Shown: piece after piece, positions 55,372 through 64,000 of the stretch | Layout of the letters: every line of letters begins with the position of its first letter | Numbering within the stretch: position 1 is the first letter of the stretch | Source of the DNA: Psococerastis gibbosa | Lineage: Eukaryota > Arthropoda > Insecta > Psocodea > Psocidae | NCBI GenBank assembly: GCA_963971405.1 | Contig: OZ020487.1 | Location: forward strand, 36,615,039 to 36,679,038 | Direction of reading: 5' to 3' | Length of the DNA stretch: 64,000 bases | Made by a program: the position numbers and the translations under genes | The notes under the pieces: generated by a model | The model's database searches: none | What the model saw: the letters and a program-made list of their open reading frames with translations, nothing else | Told to the model about the DNA's origin: nothing

Positions 55372-55617
55372 CTATTTTTCTGTCACATCTTTTATGTGAT
55401 TGTCAATATCAGAAGTAGGCTCCATTTTTCTTACAAGTACTGAAGGGGTGTTGTAATTGTCGCCGATGTTCTTGAGAGGCGGAATACTGGTAGTTTCAGT
55501 AAGGCCAGGGTCCGGCTTGATTGCTTTCATCACGGAATGGGTTATAATCGTAAGTGCCTCTTCATACGACACGCGCAACGTTTGCTTAAGAGGATATGCT
55601 ACGTAAAAAATTGGCAT
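55372..55617 (-). CDS. Weak exon candidate, unknown product
   Basis: An 81-codon minus-strand frame with convincing protein-like composition (RVSYEEALTIITHSVMKAIK early, then SIPPLKNIGDNYNTP and VRKMEPTSDIDNH before TAG). GC content is higher than in the flanks and no repeat overlaps it. CCAATTTTTTACGTAG just after the first ATG could be a splice acceptor, making this a terminal exon. No domain is recognised. Of all open frames here this is the one I would test first, but the evidence is composition only. Confidence 0.3.
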   Translation of the reverse strand: MPIFYVAYPLKQTLRVSYEEALTIITHSVMKAIKPDPGLTETTSIPPLKNIGDNYNTPSVLVRKMEPTSDIDNHIKDVTEK

Positions 55618-55675
55618 CCCAAAATGAAATACTTTTCATTTTATATTTCATTAACTCAGTATAACTTAATATTAA

Positions 55676-55893
55676 AAATTTGGCTCATTTAAGTTGCAGG
55701 AGACTACTACGTGCATCATGTAATCGGTATTTTTACTTTTTGGTTTTGTAGTTTTTCCATTGGTTTTTATGAAAGAACTAAGGTACCAAAAATTCAATAT
55801 TTCCTATTATTTGATATTTCCTGTTTATTACACTTATTCTATTACCTGTTATATGAAGTATGAAGGAGTCTCCTACAACTTAGCCAAATCTTT
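55676..55893. repeat. Short inverted-repeat element
   Basis: Left TTTGGCTCATTTAAGTTGCA plus GGAGACT, and right AGTCTCCTACAACTTAGCCA plus AA, are inverted over about 26 bp with a 3-4 nt indel. The interior is AT-rich and non-coding. No target duplication is readable. Confidence 0.5.
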
Positions 55894-57069
55894 CATAACT
55901 TACATTGTTAATTAAATAAAAAGTCAGTAAAAACAACAAATTTTGGGGTGCTAATGTTCCACGTAGCATGTGCTATTGACGTGTTTTTTTTAATTGTGAA
56001 GCGATATCTTCACTTGGTTCAGTTCTAATTCACTTATCACTTCACTTCATAGCATGGCTCATCACTTGATGTTCTTGTTCACCGTGTCAATCTTGAATCC
56101 CTTGAAATGTTTTTTTTTGAAATAAGGAAGGAACGCCGTGCTCTTGCCAAACCACTGCCTCAGGTTTTCCAAACAGGATGTTCTTCTGCCGGGAGCCCTC
56201 TGCCCTCTCAAATTTCAAATGCACTAATTCTGTTCTCCGTAGCCAATCTCAACGTCCACCCCTCCAAAACATGTAGAACGACAGGGAACAATGCCATTAT
56301 GAAACTGTAAATAATTATTCTTCCTTGAACAAATACTTGTCATTTCTAACCTTATCCGACCCAACGTCTGGTTGTGCGCTAACTGCACATTATCAGAACA
56401 GGTGTGTGCTAAACGGACGAGTTTCAAGGTTTGTTCAAACAGCACGTGCGCTAACTAACCCCACGTTGCCAGCTGGATACGGTCCCCGGTGACAAAGTCC
56501 TTCAAGGGGGCAAAGAGGAAGGCACAGCACATTATGGCAATACCAGAGCAATTTGTCTGAAGATCGATCATGGGATTTTAACCAAGGCCAGACTCACTGA
56601 GACGGCTGAGACAGTGGGAGGGACACCAGGTTGCAAATTCGCCAACATACGCCCCGCGGTGACTTAACTGATCGCGACACTTGTCGTAACTCGCCTTAAC
56701 AGGCGTACGACTTATCACCGTATAGCCTCTTCCGTTAAATATGAGTGTAACCATTTTTCCAATGGGTAAAAGAGCTCTAAAATATTATCGTGCCCTAGGA
56801 GTCGTGACTTTGTGGTTTTTAGGTGGCCTTTGATATGCTATCTTGTTAATCGATTTGGCACCAGAAGAGATTGCTTGCTTTAAATATGTATAAATCACTG
56901 TCGTTTGGTGCAAAATTATTTAAACACATTCTCTTCGGTTGTATTGCCTACCGTTCTCATCACTCTTCATGGGTGCATACCGTACATACAGCGGTTAAGG
57001 AATAAAATTTAGATATCCCGAACAAATGTCAACGCCTGCAATACCGGAATTTTGTATTAAATGGAAATA
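55894..57069. other. Intergenic, nothing recognised
   Basis: No gene or bounded repeat; the small frame at 56107-56310 is unrecognised. Confidence 0.3.
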
Positions 57070-57947
57070 AAAGAACCGGTCCGAGTTTACTCAAACATGC
57101 TTTCGAATTTATCAACATTAGTAGATAGAGAATATGAGTAATTTCATGGTAAATAATTTTCCAGTGGTTCAATTTCCGATATCTCTGAGGGGGGGGGGGG
57201 GGGTTGTCCACCTGACGTCACTGGAAGTGAAATAAATTCTAGATAGGACAGTCAACACATTAATTACCACACAGCAATAATGGCAGGGCACACGATGCAT
57301 TTGAGCGCGAATTTTCTATCATTTTTTTCAAAAAATAATTTTTTGTGCAATAGATTTTTGGGAAAGCAACCTATCCGGTTTCGTTACTCAATTTAACACC
57401 TAAAACATGCCTGAAGTAAGAAATCATCGATAGAAAGGTTTCACAAAAAAAATATTTTTTAGTCATTTTTCATTAAAATTTAGTTATTTTTATTTTTTTT
57501 TACCCCCAGAAGCAAACTATCAAGGGGCAAGCGACCCCCCGCATTTTGTCAACATTAATAACAAATACAATATATGTAAATTTAAAAGAAATCCTTGGAG
57601 CCGTTTTAGATAAATAATTTTTTTAGACGTTTTTTTGGAGTTATTTGAAAATAAAACCACCCAAAATTGAATTGCCCCAAAATAAAAATAAAACTGTCCC
57701 GAGGTATGATTTTTGTTAACCTACATGCCAAATTTCATCAAAATCGACCGAGTAGTTTGCCCGAAAATCGATGAACAGACTGACAGACAGACAGACAGAC
57801 AGACAGACAGAGCGACAGACAGACATTTCGTAAAAACCACTTTTTGGGGTTCCTGGGACCTGAAAACGTGTAAATCCGTTGAAATCTCGGAATCGAAAAT
57901 TTCGACCATCACAAAGCTTTCCTTATACTACGTATAAATTGGAAAGC
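57070..57947 (-). repeat. (GTCT)n element G, long copy (minus)
   Basis: Aligns in reverse with 62561-63475. From its right end inward: hairpin GCTTTCC/GGAAAGC (57916-57922 with 57941-57947) enclosing TTATAC/GTATAA, CCGTTGAAATCTCGGAATCG, a (GACA)n tract (57777-57825), CCAAATTTCATCAAAATCG, TTACCCCCAGAAGCAAACTA, and a G run near 57190-57204. The two distal ends also share an inverted GCTTTCnAATTTAT word. No protein is encoded. Confidence 0.75.
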
Positions 57948-58544
57948 AATAAATTAATGAAAATCTATCCTACATCTAAAAGTGCTCCTTAAATATGACG
58001 CGATAACTTAATTGCTGATCATGTTGCTGACCAGAACAACTCAAACAGAGCAGTGGTAATGAGAGAGTATCCTCTACCTGTGCTCAGGTCTAGACCCTTA
58101 TTGAGCTGTCGTTATGGAATGGGTGAATATTTCATTTTTGACATTAAAATAAGAAATAATATGGTAAGAAAATTGATCTGATTTTACAAAAATGATATAT
58201 AGTGGATTACCCGCCCAGCTAAAAATTACAATTAAACATTAAGAAAGGGCGAAAAAGTGCAAAGTCAAGAACCCCGGATGCACTAGTGCCAAAAATTCGT
58301 CTGATTGTAGCTGAGTTAGGCTCTGCGAGGGGAGGTAATGAGTTCCAGAATATAATTACTACGTATATGGATGTCGATAGGCCGTGCGATATGGCAACTA
58401 AAGTAATAACGCCGTAGCGAATGCTGGTGCGGGGGCGGCCTGTTTTATTATACGTCTACCAACGTGTGCGGTATACAACTCGTTTACCAATTTTTCGTGA
58501 TATTGAAACATTTAGGACAAGATGTACAAAGTTTCAAGCAAGGC
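57948..58544. other. Intergenic, nothing recognised
   Basis: No gene or bounded repeat. Confidence 0.3.
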
Positions 58545-58770
58545 CGCACCCAGGAATATTGATAGAGGGGGAGGGGGTTCAGGCAATAATAGTAAGCGTT
58601 TATATTCACGGGGCGAGACTTAAAATTAGAAGTCTTTTTCTGTCTAGCCCACGTCCAAAAACCATATACAACTTCCAAAATACATAGTCAACAAAACAAA
58701 TTAAATAATCTTATTCTAAACGTATTTGTACTCGTAAAAAGACAGAAATCGTACAATACTCGCATGAAAT
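58545..58770 (+). repeat. Repeat V, copy 2, with hAT-like end
   Basis: Starts AAGGCCGCACCCAGGAATAT, resembling the CAWGGCCGTGCCCAGG terminus, followed by a G-rich tract. It then aligns with 5395-5615 (TTTTTCTGTCTA, CCCACGTCCAAAA, ATTCTAAACGTATTT). V may therefore be the interior of another hAT-like element. Confidence 0.45.
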
Positions 58771-59099
58771 GTAGTAAAATTATAGCTTATTATGTATTCA
58801 ACTTCCAAGTATAAATATCATATACAGCACATGTTGTACACTTGAGGAGCTTGGTTACAAACGCGGACATCTTTTTTTGATCCGAACTTGCAGAAACTTT
58901 TAATGTCCACCTGTACGATGTAAAATAAAGTGACGAATGTAGCCAGATTGCGCACAGAAGCGCTGAGAAGTCTAGGGTTAGCTATAAACTTAATGTAATT
59001 TTCAACAGAAAATCCGCTCTCCTGAAAAATTGTACAACTTGGAATTGTCCGTGTTTGTAAACAGCCTCCTCACTTGTACCCTGCAACCACCACCGGGGA

Positions 59100-59741
59100 A
59101 AAATGTTTAGAAATAGACCCAAATCAGTGGGGTTTTACGGGTTTTAACTGATAACAGTAAGGCTTCAATTTTACCGACAAAGATTCATGTAACTGCACAC
59201 AAGGGGGTCCTGGAGTCTCCCCACGGACATACTTTTTAATAAAATAGACGCGAAACAGTGCAACTTGTATTTTGACAGCAGCAATGTTTGGTTTAACATA
59301 CGAATTACGAAGATACATAGTATATTTAACTGTAAACAGAGGGGGAGCTAAGGTCTCTCCCTTGGAAAAGTTGTGGCATTTTAAAAATTTGGGGGCTTAC
59401 TGAATAAATGTCAGATTTCCAGTATGCTATGAATTGGGGATGAGTGATTCATACAGATTCACAAAAATTTAACCAAAGAGGGGGGCTCGGGGGTCTCCTC
59501 TGGGGGAAAAATTTGAAAATATAAGTGCAAAGTAGTGGAGTTTTACGCATTTTAATGAAAGTAAAGTATAGCTGTAGATTTTACAAAACTAGCAAAAGAA
59601 TGCTTATATTCATATTGCTGCAAACAGGGGGAACCACGTCTTGAAGTGCTCAAGGCTGGGGGGGGGGGGGTAAAGCCCTCCCCCCCCCCAAAGTAGCTAG
59701 AGGAGGCAAGATGGACCGCGCCCCCGCCATCTTTACGCCCC
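59100..59741. mobile_element. Degraded hAT-like region
   Basis: 59566-59741 aligns with the right half of the element at 34634-34951 and ends at the inverse of AGGGGCGTAAAG. Upstream, GGGGTTTTACG-type modules occur near 59128 and 59535, with G-rich runs at 59478 and 59659-59670. The left end is not resolvable. Confidence 0.5.
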
Positions 59742-60845
59742 TAATTGGACCTCAGCTGTAAACCCGTCTTCAGAGAGTTCCACAAAGGTTAAATCCGCGA
59801 CTCTCGCCTCCCCGCATTTTTTTTTTCATCGATCCTCTTTCGCAAAATAAGCCCTGGAAAAATGACGTAAAATGTTGGCACGGTTGGGCCTGTGGTCTAA
59901 TTGGTTGGGCGTGAGCATTTTCCTATGCGAAAGAGGTCCACTGAAAGTAACTTTTAAATACTGTCCCTCACAATGATAACGTTTCGCTATGCATGTCCTG
60001 TGTCCCGTATCATGGTATCAAATTCTTTATTACGTCCGCATTACGCGGGACGTAATTAAAAACCCATACTCATCACATCTAAAAATAAATAAATGTATGC
60101 ACAGATAGATTTCTGCTCGAAAATGATATTCTGTCTAATTGTCAATCATGGCCGATGTTCTCAACTAGACCTGCTCTATTGGTCCGGGATTAGCTTTGTC
60201 ATTGGCGTAGAATGAATGGATGAAATTTCGAATTAACACTTTTCAAGTTCGCCAATCCACAGAGGTTGATGCATCATAAAGTATAGGCTCCAGTGTCGTC
60301 GTGTTGTTGACGTGGCCATTAGGCAGGTCGTTTAGGATGAAGACATAATGCAAACACTGTCAGCCGGGATATTAGATCACATCTTGTGTGGGACGACTAA
60401 GGCAATCATACCTTCAAATCAGAGGAACGTGCTGGTACCTGGTAGCAGCCTCGGATTTTCCATTAAGAGAATGACTACAATGGATGGTACAGTTGATTTA
60501 GCTAACAATAAGATGGTAACATACAGTAATACTACCGTTAGAGTTGCTATATACACACTACGGAAAATTGGAACTTGTATTTATCAAAGAAATGGAAAAT
60601 AATGGGAAGCGCTTAGTTTGCTGAATATTTAGCATTCGAACCTTAATTTTTAGATAGTTTCCAATCCACCCCCTATATCATAAAATTAAAGCACTTGATC
60701 ATTTTCGTGCTGGATGCTGCCTGCCCGCATACAGTATGTACAATATATCCTAATGTATGGGGAAAATTAAGGTTTTCCTTCAGATTTTTATGGCCAGACG
60801 GATGGTCAGAGGTCAGAGGTAATCTTGCTAACTCAAGAAAAACGA
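59742..60845. other. Intergenic; tRNA-like scrap near 59889
   Basis: TTGGGCCTGTGGTCTAATTGG at 59888 (21 nt, last base excluded here) resembles the 5' half of the tRNA-like sequence at 10119, without a T arm. The frame 60348-60602 is unrecognised. Confidence 0.25.
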
Positions 60846-61017
60846 TCGAAAGCGCATACACAAGGCCGTAACCAGGATTTGTTCGGGGGGGGGGGGGATT
60901 TCATTGGATATTACATAGTGGTTTTTATTTTTCCTCTCAAAATCCAAATCCGATTCTATCTAGTATCAAGTCATTTCATTTCGGGGGGGAGGGGGGTTGA
61001 ACCCCCATGTTACGGTC
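60846..61017. mobile_element. hAT-like element, CAAGGCCGTAACCAGG end
   Basis: Left end CAAGGCCGTAACCAGG with a G run at 60885-60897. The right side has a G run, then CCCCCATGTTACGGTCA, an imperfect inverse. The duplication is not readable. A further unmatched end (inverse of CAAGGTCGTATCCAAGG) ends near 61341. Confidence 0.5.
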
Positions 61018-62560
61018 ACATACCGTAGCATACAGAAGTAAGACTGTAATATGGGAGTGAACCTAAGAACGACCCTGGGTAGTAGCCAGGGTGAGCCACC
61101 AGCAACCCGGGTCTATATCTGTACGTTTAGTATAGATAGTATAGTTTTATATGTATAGTTTTTGTGTAAGTATTGTGTTTTCTTGTGTTTTGTACCCTGT
61201 CTTTTCTTTCATTATACCGTGAGTCGTAGAAGTATACACACGCGTATTTTCCTTGCTAGCGGTAGTCTCCCCGCAATAGGCCGGGCTGCCACAGCCTCTC
61301 CAACCCCCCATGAACCCCCCCCCCCTTGGATACGACCTTGGGCATACGCGTACATCAGTATGCGACAGTTTGCCCATTTACGAGTACCACGGACGACACG
61401 AATTACCTATATACTGTAAATCTAATTGAATGTTACATTGCCCCAGGAGTGCAAGGTAATTAAAAGGTTATATTAAAATAACCTTTCATCGCTAATAAAA
61501 TCGTTACAAAATGAGCTTTCTAGCCTACCACTTCTGGCCATTTCCTTTCATCATATTTCGTATAAAATATAGCTATATATATATATAAATATAATTTGTT
61601 TCTTGACCATGGGATAGTATAATAATATACATAAGCTATAATATAATAACGGTTCTTATAATAGCATATTTTCTCAGAGTGGCACGCATTCTAAAATGTG
61701 CAAATCCAGTGATCCATACGCTATACAGGACAGCACCTTTGTATACTCAAAGTTCCAAAAAACATGATTGGTTTTAATGGTGGTCGTGCCAAAATGTACT
61801 AAATTCAATATAGTCGGGCAATAAAAACTGTTAAACGCCATGCATACGGTAATATATAGCAGTGGCACTAGTTACGTCCGTTTGTACGCATATTCATCCT
61901 TCATTACTCCTGCTATGACCCGGTCAGGCTTGTTTAAATAATAAATTGTGCAGGCTTGGTTTTACGCCTGAATATGAGTTGAGCAGTAGGTATGTAGGTA
62001 TGATTTTGTATCTCTTCTACATGGTTAAGAAACTATATATAGTACCTACCGAAAAGAAAAAAATTAATTAAAAAAAAATAGGTTATCATGGGATAGAATA
62101 TCTCGTGGTACTGATACCTGAAATTGGCTTGAAGGGAAATTACTATGGCTAGCTAGCAAGTAAAAATAAAGCAAGTAAAGTATAAAAATATTTCCTCTTC
62201 CACCATTAAAAACCTAATTCCGTCCCTGGAAGCATTAAATGTAAAACAATTTGTAATAAACGGTGAACAGTAGCCGTCGACACGTTGACGCGCGGTTAAT
62301 AAATTCGTGACATTGTCTAGTACATGCTCTACATTCCAGACCCTGTGGCCTCACAAATTGTTTTAAGTGCTTCTGTCAGCAGGTGCGAGGCAGCTGTCAT
62401 CTACAGGGCACGCGGGAGGAAAACAAATGATTTTACACTATGGCATATATAAATTTGAGGTTCCAGCATGTACAGTATATTACTGTAGACTACTACACAC
62501 AGTATTAGGTATACAGCGTATTCTTCAGTGAGCATAACAATACGATAATGCCATTTTATT
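61018..62560. other. Intergenic, no recognised gene
   Basis: Contains C runs near 61309-61325 belonging to a solo hAT-like end and (TA)n sequence near 61572-61586. No gene is supported. Confidence 0.35.
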
Positions 62561-63475
62561 GCTTTCCAATTTATACGTAGTATAAGGAAAGCTTTGTGAT
62601 GGTCGAAATTTTGAGGTTTTGAGGTCCAAGGAACCCAAAAAAGTGGTATATACGAAATGTCTGTCTGTCGCTCTTCTGTATGTCTGTCTGTATGTCTGTC
62701 TGTATGTCCGTCTGTATGTCTGTCTGTATGTCTGTCTGTCTGTATGTCTGTCTGTTCATCGATTTCCGGGCAAACTACTCGGCCGATTTTAATGAAATTT
62801 TGCATATAGATTTACAAAAATCATACCATTTACCATCATACCATACGAGACCATTTTTTTATTTTGGGCCAACTCAATTTGGGGGGTTTTATTCTCAGCA
62901 AAAACCTCTAAAAAACGTCTAAAAAAATTATTTCTCAAAAATGGCTCCAACAATTTATTTTAAATTAACATATATTGTAGTCGTTATTAATGTTAACAAA
63001 ATGCGGAGGGTCGCTTACCCCTTGATAGTTTGCTTCTGGGGGTAAAAAAATAAAAATAACTCAATTTTCATGAAAAATGACTAAAAAATAATTTTTCTGC
63101 GGAACCTTTCTATCTATGATTTCTAAATTCAGACCATGTTTTAGGTGTTTAATAGGGTAACAAAAACGGACAGGTTGCATTACCAAAAAAAGTTTTGCTT
63201 CTGTGCAAAAAATTATTTTTTGAGAAATTATGGAAAATTCACGCTCCAATGCCATGTGTCATTGTTACTACTGTTACAATGTATTGGTCTGTTCGTTCCA
63301 GAATATGCAATTAAGTCTTAAGGGGTTTTTAATATATTGAGGTGGACAACCCCCCCCCCCCTCGAAGGATCTGAAATGTAACCATAGGGAAATTATTTCC
63401 TATGAAATTACACATGTATATCTACTAATTTATAAATTGGAAAGCATGTTCGAGTAAACTCGGGCCGGTTCTTTA
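62561..63475 (+). repeat. (GTCT)n element G, long copy (plus)
   Basis: Opens with the hairpin GCTTTCC...GGAAAGC (62561-62567, 62586-62592), then GATGGTCGAAATTTTGAGG, a (GTCT)n/(GTAT)n tract at 62660-62757, GGGCAAACTACTCGG, GTCTAAAAAAATTATTT and GATAGTTTGCTTCTGGGGGT. It ends after GCCGGTTCTTT. Collinear with 57070-57947 in reverse. Confidence 0.75.
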
Positions 63476-63508
63476 ACAAAGGGTTAGTTGCACTTACATT
63501 GCCTGCTT

Positions 63509-63753
63509 CAGTGCTGGATTAACCCGCAGTGGGTGCAAACTCCTCTATAATTCATAAATCTACCAGTATTGCAGCAAAAAAAAAAAAAAACACATAATTT
63601 CCCGGCAATTTCGAAACTTTTAATTTTGAATTTTTTATATTTTTTAAAAATTTTATTTTAAGAAATCTCGTTTGTGGGGGCCGGAATTTTAGGCATTTTG
63701 GGGGGGGGGCTGTTGGCCTGTGACCCAAGTGCCCTTGGGTTAATCCGGCACTG
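63509..63753. mobile_element. hAT-like element, CAGTGCYGGATTAACC ends
   Basis: 245 bp; ends CAGTGCTGGATTAACC and the inverse of CAGTGCCGGATTAACC. Flanks GCCTGCTT (63501-63508) and GCCTGCTG (63754-63761). A poly-A run and a G run lie inside. Same terminal family as 42899-43418. Non-coding. Confidence 0.85.
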
Positions 63754-64000
63754 GCCTGCTGTGGTAATAGTCATTAGAGGCAGGGTCTCTCAGTCATTGA
63801 ACAATAGTCAATCGGTGAGAAGTTTGTTCTTTATAGCGAACTAACTACGCTGCTTTGCTAGGGTGGAGGCCATTTTCATTGTGGCCCGGGACCCACTTTG
63901 CGCCAGCTGACATAAATCCTGAACCCACCCCGTGGTTTTCAATTGGACCATTTGCCCCACTGGCCACAACTGCTAGACTGGTCAAACTCATACATAAAAA

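Noticed and set aside
57713..57937. Frame with repeated TDRQ
   Set aside because: Same reason: (GACA)n tract of element G.
59888..59950. A tRNA gene
   Set aside because: Only a 5'-half-like segment with an A-box-like word; no T arm or acceptor partner is found.
62401..62805. 134-codon frame rich in TDRQTDR
   Set aside because: It translates the (GTCT/GTAT)n microsatellite and its flanks; not a protein.

Overview
This window looks like non-coding DNA from an animal nuclear genome, probably a marine or other invertebrate. It is AT-rich. I found no operons, no dense long reading frames and no gene I can name. It is packed with eukaryotic transposable elements: tRNA-headed SINEs, 3' ends of non-LTR retrotransposons, many short hAT-type elements with 8-bp target duplications, hairpin MITEs with 3-bp TWA duplications, a Penelope-like foldback, and (GTCT)n-centred dispersed repeats. 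The species cannot be named from the sequence alone. The longest open frames are 100-170 codons and match nothing I recognise. Most lie over repeats.

Layout. 1-5.3 kb: SINE fragment, two hAT elements, a LINE 3' end and a foldback with 136-bp arms. 5.3-14 kb: one 5S-like-headed repeat (U), one tRNA SINE, a 72-nt tRNA-like sequence and a short tandem array. 14-24.6 kb: several hAT elements, two members of an unclassified 0.3-kb TIR family, a 0.7-kb repeat family (S), a (GTCT)n element, and a SINE split by a hAT element. 24.6-29.7 kb is comparatively empty. 29.7-31.2 kb holds the most unusual object: a 1,541-bp element with 27-bp perfect terminal inverted repeats (TIRs) and a 5-bp duplication. 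It encloses a perfect 112-bp inverted repeat around a TATA/initiator-like segment. 31.4-35.5 kb: hairpin MITE, two LINE-type insertions with (AAGT)n tails (one with a perfect 12-bp duplication), a tandem array of about 200 bp units, hAT elements and a second large S copy. 38.6-44.5 kb: three 384-bp composite MITEs (one inside a U repeat), a LINE 3' end and a hAT inside a hAT. 46.8-51.9 kb: hAT elements, a pogo-like MITE, LINE ends, a fourth composite MITE inside a hAT, and a Penelope-like foldback. 52-64 kb: a third U repeat, two long (GTCT)n elements, more hAT ends and one terminal hAT.

The elements show a clear insertion order (SINE before hAT, S repeat before hAT and tandem MITEs, U repeat before composite MITE, hAT before composite MITE, hAT before hAT). 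Almost every long G or C homopolymer sits inside a hAT-type element. Two minus-strand frames (39.2-39.5 kb and 55.4-55.6 kb) look protein-like and are offered only as weak exon candidates.
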